Assembly (NCBI GenBank): GCA_028456385.1
Contig: JALNQF010000019.1
Coordinates: 310,001-374,000, forward strand
Direction: 5' to 3'
Length of the DNA stretch: 64,000 nucleotides
DNA from: Ophiosphaerella korrae
Taxonomy: Eukaryota > Ascomycota > Dothideomycetes > Pleosporales > Phaeosphaeriaceae
Both the position numbers and the translations under genes were made by a program. The first letter of the stretch is position 1. Every line of letters begins with the position of its first letter. Shown here piece by piece: positions 32,023 through 42,357 of this stretch. The notes below the pieces were generated by a model. That model searched no databases. It was not told the origin of the DNA and was given only the letters and a program-made list of their open reading frames with translations.

Positions 32023-32625
32023 ATGGGTTTGAGAAAGATGAAAAGCAAGTTCTTCGGATCTAGTTCTTCCTCATCCCAAGTCCCCATCAATATTTCGGCT
32101 TCCCACCGTGGTAATGGTCTTCCACCGATGCCGCCAATGCCAACAATACCAGCAGCTATTGGTGCTATCCGCATTCCCCCTCCAGCGCAGCGACCTGTTC
32201 AGAAAGTCCAAAAACAGCCTGTACAGGTGGCGCACGTAACGAATGAGAATATTCGAGAGCTACGGGAGCTGATACGCTACCGCTATGCCCTTGATTGTAA
32301 AATCTGGGATATTGGAAGGAAGGTCAAGTGGTACCAACGAGATACTGTAGAGGCGGATATGAGGCGATCAGATGCTGCCCTTGCGACCATTCATAACCAC
32401 CTTGAAGGCTGGGACAGACCAGAGTATTTTGCATCCCCGGAGCAGTACAAAAGGTTCAGAGAAATCAAGGCTAGGATCATGGACTCCCAGACAAGGAATT
32501 GGGGAGCAAATCCACCTTGGGCAAAGGAAGAGGCTGAAATTCGAAATAGCGTCCATGAAAAAGATGGAAGGCCCATTCATTATGTTCAACAGGTCAACGT
32601 GGCCCGAGGATATCCGAGATATTGA
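32023..32625 (+). CDS. Small basic protein with a conserved-looking alpha-helical domain
   Basis: A single exon of 200 aa, start at tcATGGG (32023). The N-terminus is basic (MGLRKMKSKFFGSSSSSS), then Pro/Met-rich (PPMPPMP). Residues about 80-190 are helical and rich in Arg, Trp and Tyr: ELRELIRYRYALDCKIWD, then ADMRRSDAALATIHNHLEGW and GANPPWAKEE. I have a general impression that this LIRYRYALD-type block recurs in small fungal proteins of unknown function, but cannot name a Pfam family. It lies just beyond paralogue B, in the same direction, and is the last gene of the island. Coding status is supported by length, start context and composition. Confidence 0.65.
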   Translation: MGLRKMKSKFFGSSSSSSQVPINISASHRGNGLPPMPPMPTIPAAIGAIRIPPPAQRPVQKVQKQPVQVAHVTNENIRELRELIRYRYALDCKIWDIGRKVKWYQRDTVEADMRRSDAALATIHNHLEGWDRPEYFASPEQYKRFREIKARIMDSQTRNWGANPPWAKEEAEIRNSVHEKDGRPIHYVQQVNVARGYPRY

Positions 32626-34399
32626 CCGATAACGGATGCTACTAGCAGATGAAGGTATCTGCTGAGCACTGCTGCGGCAATGGGCTGGATTGGAGAGACT
32701 CATGTATGAGTCATCCCGTCACGCAAGCATTTCGACTACGAATTTACCGCTTTCGCCCTCTCGAGTGTAGCGGCATAATGAGCGTTACCATGGGATCAAT
32801 AGCAAGTACAGCTTGGATATTGTGACACTGATTAAGTTTCGATCTGGCGGCAATTGATGAGATCAATGAAGGACATATGGGGTGGTATTGGGGGAATCCA
32901 GCAAATTTGGTGTTGACGTCTGCGAATAATACATGATACCTGTTTTTCTAAGACAAATATCCGCTCCCACACAGTGACACTACAAGTCAAACTAGCTGTG
33001 ATCTTGACTTGCAGCGTCTTGCCCTCTTGGTTTTTCTATTAAGAATCCCTACCGAAAAGTTCAAGACATCTTGTCTGACACATTGCTTCCTCAGAGTTCT
33101 GAGTGAATTGTTTCAATCACGAACTTTGATCACGTGGAAATTTGATTCACTCAAGCTATAACCCACGACAGGATCCTATAGCCTGGGACTCAATCGTATG
33201 TCGCATGTACGTCTATATATACGATATGCTTCGGTTATCAGAATCAATGTCCCATTCGTTCTCTCACTTGAGAGCTCAGCTCATAGAGATGTTGCTTTCT
33301 TTAGGGACGTGTTCTATACCTAGTCTGTGATAACAGGAGCACACATACTAGTTTAGATCATATTACATCTTGACTTGAGAAGTGTACCATAACCCTTATT
33401 CCATATTCGTCACTTTCGGAGACCTTAGATAAGAATTTCCCCAACAGATTTTGGCACATCAGCACAAATGTGATACATGATAGATGTTCGATATGCAAAC
33501 TTGCCTTTAGATACCCCTGAAGCTGTTGGTGACGACATCTACATCACTAACTTGCAAGACTCATCTATTCCGGTTGGACAAGAGTGTCAAAGTGATGGTG
33601 ATTAACCTCGTATAAGATCCACATTCTGCGCCACCCAATCGTGTACTGATTAAAGAAAAGCGATTGAGACACTTCTCCCCATTCAACTTGATCATCATCT
33701 TCCTCCACGGTATACCTTTCATCACTTCAGTCTAGCGATATAGGTATATCTCTCCATAAACTTAGTGTAATGGAATAAAACCTTAACTTCAGACAGCAAA
33801 CGTCACGAACCAGCTCTCCAGTCCGAAGGCGAAAGTGAGATGGATAGCTAGATGAAGTACAAAGTTGGAGTCGTGGACAAACCAGAACCATAAAGAAAGT
33901 AGTATTTCCAGTCCATGATCAGTCGAAAGGATCGTATTTTCTTCCACTCGCGATACAATCATGGGTTAGCCTACTCACATATTCGTATTCAAGGACGCAC
34001 TCCAGTCACTCTCTACACATCACTAACATCACCTCTCTGCCCACCATCCTTATCCTAAACACATCCTTTCTTCCTTTTACACCTACATCACTCCACATCA
34101 CATTACATCACATTACATCAACCCACCCAAACACAAGACACACATCAACCTCTTTCAATTCAACACTACTCCCGCCTCCCCCGCCCCCAAATTTACGCAC
34201 CAACTTCACCCATCCCATTTTAATTAAATCATACCCATACCCGCTAACAAAATGCACCAGTCCCAACCCAAAAACTAACGCCCCCATTTTGTGTAAACTA
34301 CAAGAATCCTGAAAAGAAAAAAAAAACGTCAATCGAACGGCGGGGATAAAGGTACATGTACACATGTGTGGCAAGAAAAGAACGGCACTGCGTGAGAAC
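32626..34399. other. Long intergenic stretch with a short tandem repeat
   Basis: About 1.8 kb without a supported gene. Near 34091-34120 the string ACATCACATT is repeated about three times. The right end probably holds the 3' untranslated region of MED14. Confidence 0.45.
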
Positions 34400-37300
34400 T
34401 CAGTCGATGTCGATGGGTTCTTTGCGGGAGCCGGGGCGGGGTATTTGTCTGGGTTGAGGCTGTTGTTGTGGGCGGCCGTTAGGCATTTGGGGGCGGGCGT
34501 TTTGCTGCATGGATTGTTGCTGGGCCCTGTTTTGATTTTGTGCCTGTTGTTGCTGCTGAGTGTGCTGGGCTTCTTGGTGGCGAAGTTGTTGCATGCGGTG
34601 GTTGAATTGTTGTTGGCTGCTGCTGAATTGGGGGTGTCCGCTGGTTTGTTGTTGGGCCTGGGTTGGTGCTGGGAGTTTTTGCACTGGGGTTTCGAGAGGA
34701 GGCGGTGCCTTGTACCCGCCTTCCATCATGCAGCTGAGGACGGTATCGTTGAGCCGTTGGAGTGCTTCGCCTACACCATCGATGTTGGCGATCAGGCCGT
34801 TGCGTGTGCCGAAAAACCGTTGACCCTTGCCGGCAAACAGCTCTTGGAGCTTCGCTTGGAGATTCTCCAGTCTCCTATGATTCGGTCTCCGTTCGGGGCT
34901 GGGCCGCAAGTCAGGGGAATGCGAGTGCTTCTTCATGCTGTCCTCGATGAACCAATGGACTTTGTCATCTTTTGGCTGTGCACGAATGTCAAAGCTACAC
35001 ACAGGATTCTCATAGGTGAGTCGGTATTTGAACATGGAGTGGACATGGATAGCTGGATTCCGGTAGTTGGCATTCCCAGGGTGAATTTCGAGAGCATTAA
35101 GTGCGGTGACAATTGGCCGTGTCAGGACGAGAGCGGTACAGAATCGGTCAAGGCCGTTATTATCGCCAGCGAACATTGATGGAATAGCGGGAACGCGCTC
35201 ATTTGCGATCTCTGTGAGCAGCCTGTGAACTCTGAAGTGTGGGTTGTGAGGGGACATTTCGATTGTGATTTCGTTTTCAACGCTGAAACTGACGGCTGCG
35301 GTGTGTGGCGAGGGACCGTATTGGAACTGTACACGTTGGAGCGAGGACGAGCCAAGAAGCATTTGTCGCTTTTGCAGTGTGGATGCGAAGGAGCGGAGAC
35401 GGTTGACGTCGTGTAAACGCGCTCGAAGCTCACCGAGAATATCTTCGCCAAATGGTGTTGATAGTAATATCCTGAAGCTCCCATCTTCTGCAAATTTGAA
35501 TCCACTCTGTGGCGAGGCAGCCATAAGCCTTTGCATGTCTGCAGCTGCAGCCTTGACCATCCGACCAGCTGCAATGTGCCATACATTGCCACCTTCGGGA
35601 CTCAGCCCCTGACATATTACCGCAATGTTTGGTTCAAGCCATGGTTCTTCGCCTGGCCGTGTTACCAAAAGATCGGCGGTGTTCAAGTAGAGTGCCCAGC
35701 TTCGAGCAACGCGGCGGACCCCAGTAGCTGTCTTGGCTTGTCCAAACTCGTACCGCAGACTAAATGGTTTCTTCTCACTCTCGAGCTTCCGGGCAGTCAC
35801 ACGAGTTGACAGAAGTTGAACGCCGACTCGTTGAAGGCTAGCCAATGTGGTGCGGTTGATTCTCAATATGCTTCCATCTGGTCTGTTTATCTTGATCTGT
35901 TCGGCGTATTCGATAGCTGAACCGTCGCTACCAATCTGGAAAATCCACCATGAACAGCCAGAAACATCTATGACAGCCGCCAGAGACCAGCCTCGCGACC
36001 ATCCACGTGGTGAATACATTACATACTGGAGAATTTCCAAGCTGACGACTGACTTAATAACATCTAGATGCAAGGATTGCCTCATGGCTGTGTGCCACCC
36101 TAGTTGCTGTGCGTGCGACTGGACAAGATCCCGAAGGGTCTGAGCCAACAGTTGCGTGAGAATATTGGCTATCTGCTTCGGCTCTCTACCCTGATTGAAT
36201 GCATATTCCGCCTTGGCTGATAACGAGGTGGCAGGTTGCAGAATGTAGCTACCAGTGACCGGCTCCAGATACAACGATGTCGAATTGCTGCTTGGTCCTA
36301 GAGTGACCTCGAGCTTGCAGTCTGCAGGCTCAGATTTGGATAGGTTAGCGTGCGCGGTAATCTGGGAGTTGAAATGTTCTTTCGTGGTACAGAGAATCTC
36401 GTTGGTGTGACGTGCAACAACTCGCTTGATGATTCGGCCAAATGATAGATCTTTCCAATCAAACTCGAAATTTACATCTTTCACTTCGATTCCTTGACGG
36501 AACCAGCGAGTAGTTAGTGAAGGGAGAGCAGGACCCCGCCAAGAAGATTTTGCGTTCTTCAATTTGTTGTTGGAAATGCCGATCTCGATCCAATTCTTCT
36601 TCCCCGGACGATCGACCCAGTATGATACGACAAGCTCACGATGCACTTTTTCAACTTTCAGCGAGCCTGCCCACCCGGAGCTAGCTAGCCGCAAGGCCTG
36701 AGAGCGGAGAACAGAAATCTTATGAGTAAGTATAAAGTTGCAGAGAAAATCGAATAGACCGGGGAGCCCTTTTTCTCTAACAACAAAGTCGGCCTGATTC
36801 TTCAGATGAATATAGAAATGACTGCCGACGGAGATTGAGGGTGCTGGAGAGAATAGGAGGCGAACGTCGACAAACCACCACTGTTCCGAAGTGTCTTCGA
36901 CAAAGGAAACAACGTCAAATTCCAGTTCGTTCTCGATGACGAATGTGGCGCGTCCAGACTGTATCCGCCAGTTCCGCAGTCGCCGTGGAAGATTTTCGTG
37001 AACATTTAACCGTATCGAAAGTGAATTATTCATATAACGTAAGAGCTTGAGGGCCTGTGTAGAAGAGATGGGTTCGGGGGGGATGTAACCTAGCGTTGGC
37101 ATCCATGAAGCTTTGCTGGTGGACATGATTGCCAATGCAGTGGGGATATCTGGATTGCGCTCTCCGGCGGCGCTGGAGTAAAGCTTAATTCGCTCGATTT
37201 GCGCATCTACGAAATCCATGTGGTTGTTTTGCTCCCTTGCCCATGAGAAAATGTCGATAAGCTTGGAAACATCGGCAGCTGCTTTCTTGCCCCATTCGGT

Positions 37301-37759
37301 GAGTACTAGTAATTTGATGAACTTGGCTCGGTTGTCCTGGGCAAACTTCATGAGGAGCAGCTTCTTCCGTTTATTCGTCTCTGCATTCTCTTGGCTGACA
37401 TGGGCGCCAAGGCCGTTGGGTAGGACACCATTTGTTTGCTGAACAAGGGGCAGCTCAGCCATGGTCTGGAGGAGTTCAAGGAGCTCATTGAATGTTTCCT
37501 GTGAGATGCGCTCCAACAGGGTTGGGAGAGAGTGGTAGGCCTCTTGCGCAACGTGCACGATCTCGGGCGGCAGCTCCGAAAACTGGTCGGGGGTGGGGAC
37601 TATTGGTGCTGACACAGCCATGGCATTACCAGCGCCCACAGGTAGATCTCGCTGTTCGCCGTTGATCATTTTGCCGTCGAAGCTGCGCTTCTTGCTGTCC
37701 ACATCTCCCCTTAGGCTGGTGTATGCACCAGGTTCGGGATTCATGGTGAAGCCTGGCAT
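34400..37759 (-). CDS. MED14: Mediator complex subunit 14 (Med14/Rgr1)
   Basis: An uninterrupted 1119 aa frame from the ATG at 37759. The Med14 N-terminal domain is clear: IVHVAQEAYHSLPTLLERIS, then KFIKLLVLTEWGKKAAADVS and a DIFSWAREQNNHMD segment. The next block, PTLGYIPPEPISSTQALKLL followed by RLNVHENLP, and the NWRIQSGRATFVIENELEFD segment are typical of the fungal family. The C-terminus (about residues 1020-1110) is extremely rich in Gln with Pro, ending in a Pro/Arg segment. Med14 is the architectural backbone joining head, middle and tail of Mediator, which bridges activators and RNA polymerase II in the nucleus. The gene is divergent to ATG22 across a GC-rich 1.1 kb spacer. No intron is seen, unlike many neighbours. 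Confidence 0.95.
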   Translation of the reverse strand: MPGFTMNPEPGAYTSLRGDVDSKKRSFDGKMINGEQRDLPVGAGNAMAVSAPIVPTPDQFSELPPEIVHVAQEAYHSLPTLLERISQETFNELLELLQTMAELPLVQQTNGVLPNGLGAHVSQENAETNKRKKLLLMKFAQDNRAKFIKLLVLTEWGKKAAADVSKLIDIFSWAREQNNHMDFVDAQIERIKLYSSAAGERNPDIPTALAIMSTSKASWMPTLGYIPPEPISSTQALKLLRYMNNSLSIRLNVHENLPRRLRNWRIQSGRATFVIENELEFDVVSFVEDTSEQWWFVDVRLLFSPAPSISVGSHFYIHLKNQADFVVREKGLPGLFDFLCNFILTHKISVLRSQALRLASSGWAGSLKVEKVHRELVVSYWVDRPGKKNWIEIGISNNKLKNAKSSWRGPALPSLTTRWFRQGIEVKDVNFEFDWKDLSFGRIIKRVVARHTNEILCTTKEHFNSQITAHANLSKSEPADCKLEVTLGPSSNSTSLYLEPVTGSYILQPATSLSAKAEYAFNQGREPKQIANILTQLLAQTLRDLVQSHAQQLGWHTAMRQSLHLDVIKSVVSLEILQYVMYSPRGWSRGWSLAAVIDVSGCSWWIFQIGSDGSAIEYAEQIKINRPDGSILRINRTTLASLQRVGVQLLSTRVTARKLESEKKPFSLRYEFGQAKTATGVRRVARSWALYLNTADLLVTRPGEEPWLEPNIAVICQGLSPEGGNVWHIAAGRMVKAAAADMQRLMAASPQSGFKFAEDGSFRILLSTPFGEDILGELRARLHDVNRLRSFASTLQKRQMLLGSSSLQRVQFQYGPSPHTAAVSFSVENEITIEMSPHNPHFRVHRLLTEIANERVPAIPSMFAGDNNGLDRFCTALVLTRPIVTALNALEIHPGNANYRNPAIHVHSMFKYRLTYENPVCSFDIRAQPKDDKVHWFIEDSMKKHSHSPDLRPSPERRPNHRRLENLQAKLQELFAGKGQRFFGTRNGLIANIDGVGEALQRLNDTVLSCMMEGGYKAPPPLETPVQKLPAPTQAQQQTSGHPQFSSSQQQFNHRMQQLRHQEAQHTQQQQQAQNQNRAQQQSMQQNARPQMPNGRPQQQPQPRQIPRPGSRKEPIDID

Positions 37760-38861
37760 GCTACGACCCCCTTCCTGCGACCCACCGGCGCACTCGCCAC
37801 TGCCCTTCCGTGGGGAGTCTCAAGGAAGGCGCGTCCCAGTCTCCAGAGCGCCGCGTGTGGAAGTTGTCTGGCGTGGTTGCAGGCGGAAGGTGGTCCTGCG
37901 CGGAAGGAGTTGCGCGCGCAGACCGTCAACGTGGGCAAGGGCGGCCGTCTGGTTGGGAAAGTAGCCCAGTGCAGCAGGAAGGCACGGCTGGCGCAGTGAA
38001 ATAGAGGCGAGTCGGTAAGAGGGCCACGGCGGAAGGGGCGACGTGAAGGTAATCGAAAGCAGCGCGCGGCCGTGTATAAAGACGGGAGGGGGGGGGGCCT
38101 TTGACAGCAAGCAAGCAAGCAGGCGGGTTTATCGCATGTCGACAAAGAACGCGCGAACAAGCTAGGACAGCAGTCGCGATGGCACGGCGGTCGGAAGGTG
38201 TGAGAGAAGGCGATGGGAGTGTGCGCGGCGGCGATTCGTTTTGGCGGTGGCGGTGGTGGTGAGGGTGATGTTGGCGATCAGGTGAAGCGTGAGGATGCGT
38301 GAGGCCAGCCAGGATGCCTGCGTCAGGGCCTTGGCGAGTATCCTCGAGCCCTGGCCGAGCGCGAGCCCTGCTGCCCTGCATCTCCGGCTCCCAGCCGACG
38401 ACCGTCGTGCCCTCGCACAGATCGCCGCACTATGTACATAGATGTTACGTAGCAGCCAAATACTGCCGGCTCCAACTCCCATCGAGCCGCATGCACGCTC
38501 CTCAATAGCTGCTGCTGCAGAGCCGTGGACAACACGCGCTATCGTCTCTGGCGAGGCTCCATATTGCCTAGTAGGCCGTTTATCAGATGTTCAGGTCATG
38601 CTGCATTCAGCACACCCTGCACAGCACACACCAGCATGCCGGTCCAATCCATGGATCGACTGCCCCCCAACAACACTCCGCTTTGCGCCTCCGTCTCCCC
38701 AGATCCTTCTGCTGCTCTTAGGCTGCCAAACTTACTGTCAATCTGCCAAACTCTCTATTGTCCTGCTAGCTTCTCCCGGCTGAACTCCTGCTTTCCCCTT
38801 CCGTGGCCATGTCTCAGCTGTGGTGACGCGCCTCTCCACCAATTAGCGCTCGCCTTTGACC
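37760..38861. promoter_or_regulatory. Divergent promoter region MED14/ATG22
   Basis: GC-rich sequence of 1.1 kb with a run of nine or more G near 38088-38097 and many overlapping spurious open frames on both strands, as expected from GC-rich DNA. It should contain both promoters and leaders. No gene is supported. Confidence 0.5.
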
Positions 38862-41013
38862 ATGACGCCTCGCGCGCCTGTGCCTGAACACATACCGCCT
38901 TACCGACGTCAGCTGTTGCGAGACGACTCGACCTACTCCAAGCTCTCCGTCCCCATCTCGTCGCGCTCTGACGAGGCCGACGATGAGCAGAGTACTGACC
39001 CAAGCTACTACGACATGGAGTCTCGCCCAGATGAGCCTCTCTATGAGGGCGAGGACACGCGCCTGACCAGTGACAAGGAGCTGTCCGGCTTCTACATGTA
39101 TGGATGGGCTGCAGAGGCATGACGCAATTGTCCCCACACACCACCTATGGCTCGACTAACAATTCAAAGGTCTTCGTCGTATGCGGCATTGGCTCCTTTA
39201 TTCCCGTTACGCTTGAGCAACTTGCGCGCGAAAATGGAGTCCTGCTCTCCGACCGCACCACGCCGTGCAAGGCCACACGGCCTGCCAACACTCCCGCCTT
39301 CTCCGCCTTCTCAATCAATTCATTCGAAGCTCCCTTGGGGCCAAGTCCAGAAAAAGGGCAATGCGTCGTTCACATTCTCGGCGTCGAAATCAACACTGCG
39401 AGCTTCGCAATGTACACCTTCAGCATATCCGTGCTGATCCAGGCACTGCTGATTATCAGCATGAGCGGTGCCGCCGACCACGGCAGATTCAGAAAGACAT
39501 TCCTCCTCTGGTTTGCATTCGTAGGAAGCATTTCCACCATGCTGTTCCTACCCGTAGTACCCAGCGTCTACCTTCTCGGCGCCCTCCTCGCAATCATCGC
39601 AAATACGTGTTTCGGCGCAAGCTTCGTATTATTAAACAGCTTCCTCCCCTTACTCGTCCGATTTCACCCAACTGTCCGCTACCCAGACTCCACTCCAGAA
39701 GACTCTTTTGCCGACGAAAGCGAAGACGATCTCGAGACTCCAACCCAGGAACGCCTCGCCCACGAAGCCCACTGGGCTAACCGCCTCTCCCAAGAAGAAA
39801 ACGTGCTTGACGAAGTCGCCGACGCAACAACCGCGCTCCTCCCCTCTAACCCCTCTGTCCTCGACCTCACCAGCCCACGCGCCAAAAGCCCCGCTGCCCC
39901 ATCCCAAGAACTCGCCCTGAGCACCAAGATTTCCTCCTATGGCATAGCAATCGGCTACACCGCCGCGCTCCTCGTCCAAACCATTGGCATCGTCGTCGTC
40001 ATTCTCTTCCGCTCCTCAAACTTTGGCCTCCGTCTCGTCCTCTTCGTAATCGGCCTCTGGTGGTTCATTTTCACACTCCCTTCCGCCCGCTGGCTACGCC
40101 CCCGCCCCGGCCCTCCACTACACCTCGCACCGCAATCCAGCGGCTTCCACACCGCCCTCGCATACTTCACCTACTCATGGAAATCCCTCGCGCGCACCGC
40201 ATCCCATGCGCGACTCCTCAAAGACGTCCTCCTCTTCCTCGCAGCCTGGTTCCTCCTCTCAGACAGCATCGCCACTGTCAGCGGCACAGCTGTGCTCTTC
40301 GCCAAAACAACTCTCGGCATGAGCTACGCCATGCTCGCCCTCATCAACGTAATCGCCACCCTCTCCGGCGTCCTCGGCGCCTTCACCTGGTCGCGCCTCT
40401 CCTCCCTCTTTTCCCTATCCCCCACCCACACCATCCTCGCCTGCATCGTCCTCTTCGAAGTCATCCCGTTGTATGGCCTGCTCGGTTACATCCCCGCCAT
40501 CCAGCGCCTCGGCTACCTCGGCCTCCAGCAGCAGTGGGAAATGTATCCTCTCGGCGCCGTCTATGGCTTCGTCCTCGGCGGCCTGAGCTCCTACTGCCGC
40601 GCCCTCTTCGGCGAACTCATCCCCCGCGGCTACGAAGCGCAGTTCTACGCACTGTACGCTATCACCGATAAGGGGAGCAGCGTCTTTGGACCTGCTATCG
40701 TCGGCGCAATTACCGATCGCTTCGGCGAAATTAGACCCGTATGTTTTGATTCTCCCCCCCCCCCTTCCCCTCGTTCCCTTGATTGACATGTTTCCTTTAG
40801 GCATTCTGGTTTCTGGCAGTTCTTGTCGGCCTCCCGTTTCCAATCATGTTGCTTGTCAATGTGGATCGTGGGAGGGAGGAGGGTGCGGCGTTGGCGAAGA
40901 AGTTGGAGGAGTTGGCGATGGAGGCGGATGAGGTTGGTGGTGGGGAGGATGATAATCTGTCGCAGGAGGTGCGGGATGGGCTGGAGGAGTCTTTTTCGTA
41001 TCAGCGCTCGTAA
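38862..41013 (+). CDS. ATG22: Atg22, vacuolar amino-acid exporter
   Basis: Exons 38862-39116, 39170-40738 and 40801-41013 give 678 aa. The first intron (39117-39169) starts with GC: reading GAG|GCATGA to CAAAG with branch GACTAAC; splicing there restores [19 protein letters not shown], the Atg22 signature of the first helix. The rest has about eleven to twelve hydrophobic helices, an acidic loop around residues 240-280, SRLSSLF in the middle, and [20 protein letters not shown] near the end, all typical of the family. The tail after the last helix is acidic. Atg22 is a major-facilitator-type permease of the vacuole membrane that exports amino acids released by autophagic breakdown. The gene converges with HOP2 206 bp further on. 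Confidence 0.95.
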
Positions 41014-41219
41014 GGCGTTGCATTGCGGGTGTTGTGGCGCATGCATACATTAGAGAGGCGTTTATTTTTGGTGCGTTTGGATAGCAGTGTTGGAGGGGAG
41101 ATTTAGGTTGACGATCGATTAATATGAGCATGGGAAATTGGTACTTGAGAGGTGGACAATGTGTACATCATGTGCATCTGCCACGAATATACCATCCTTC
41201 ATCCGCTAGAACCTCACAT

Positions 41220-42085
41220 CTACTCGTCCAGCCCCAACGCTTCCCTCAACTCCTCCCTCTTCTCCTTCTCCTCCACTCCATCCTCAATAAACCTCCACAC
41301 ATCCCTCGCCACAACCTCCCTCCTCCGCGCAACGCTCACGCTCGCCTTCCACTCGCGCTCCACCTCCTCTCTCTGTTCCGGCGTCACCTTTTTCGCCTTC
41401 CCTGCCTTCAGACTCTCCAGCCGAGCCAAGATCTCGCCTTTCTCGGCCTCGAGCGCCTGCACATTGGCGATCAGGTCCGCGGTGCTGAGCTCCGAGTTCA
41501 GGGAAGATAGCGTGCTGCGCAGGGTCTTGGCTGTGGCGATGAGGTGCGCGGTTTGCTCGCGGAGGGAGGCGAGGTGTGTGTCGAGGGCGACGACTTGCTC
41601 CGAGGTGAATGAGGTGGAGGGGTCCTAGGTGGTGTTAGTGCTGTGAAGTACAATATGCGTTTGGGGGGAAGGATACCTGGATGGCATGGTACACGATTTG
41701 TTTTCCTGGTGGAGATTAGTCGTGTTGAAGGAAAAGTGAGTGGTGTATCTACTCACCGGCTGGACGGCCCTCGATCTGCTTCTGCTCGTGGAGGTCTTTG
41801 AGGACTTTGGCTGCGGCGGCTGCTTTGTTGTCAGACATTGATGCAGTAATTAGGCCGGAGTTGCTTAGACCTTTAGTTACTTTGTTGTGCAGATTTGCAG
41901 AGACATCTATCGCAGAATATGGTCGGTTTTGTTTGCCTGCGGACTGTTGGTGAGTATGCCTAGTGGTGCTTGCCAGACTTGAAGCATGAACAGACACATG
42001 AAACGAATGACTTACGCAGGTATTGCAGAACCAGATCAGCGGCCTCGTTAGGAGAAGCCTTCTCTTCTTTCTTTCGAGGCGCCAT
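41220..42085 (-). CDS. HOP2: Homologous-pairing protein Hop2 (TBPIP family)
   Basis: Exons 42016-42085, 41871-41936, 41757-41822, 41677-41705 and 41220-41624 join in phase to 211 aa. The start (MAPRKKEEKASPNEAADLVL, then QYLRKQNRPYS) opens the N-terminal winged helix, which continues as AIDVSANLHNKVTK, AAAKVLKDLHEQKQIEGR and AGKQIVYHAIQ. A coiled-coil follows (LDTHLASLREQTAHLIATAK) and the C-terminal DDVWRFIEDG-like helix ends the protein; the visible form is REVVARDVWRFIEDGVEEKE. Hop2 acts with Mnd1 to help Dmc1/Rad51 strand invasion in meiosis. The second intron (41823-41870) is 48 nt with an unusual GTCTAA donor; since 48 is a multiple of three and has no stop, it could be retained, adding 16 residues inside the winged helix. 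Confidence 0.88.
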
Positions 42086-42357
42086 TGTATGGACGGTTGC
42101 CTATATGAGGCAGTAGTGTTCGGTGTTGGAAGATACATGGCGAGTTTTGTGCTGTTGTAGGCCGACGCGAACGACGCGAGCGCGTCAAGAGGAAGGCATG
42201 ACTCTTCTAATGTAGGTAAGAGCTAAACACCACTATACTAAATATGAATCACCTTGTCGTCTTGGAACATAATCTGACAGTAAAGTCCGGGTTTTTTCAA
42301 TTGCTTTCGAGACATACTGGGTCGTCCCATATGAGATGCATTGCTTGATATTTCCCC

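Noticed and set aside
34091..34120. ACATCACATT tandem as a possible mobile-element or CRISPR-like repeat
   Set aside because: Only about three short copies without spacers, inverted ends or an associated gene; a simple microsatellite.
37741..38535. Many open frames of 60-150 codons on both strands
   Set aside because: GC-rich DNA has few stop codons; the frames overlap each other and the MED14/ATG22 promoter region and encode only low-complexity Arg/Pro/Ser.
39954..40843. Arg/His/Pro-rich plus frame and acidic minus frame inside ATG22
   Set aside because: Shadows of the conserved transporter exon; composition reflects its C-rich third positions.
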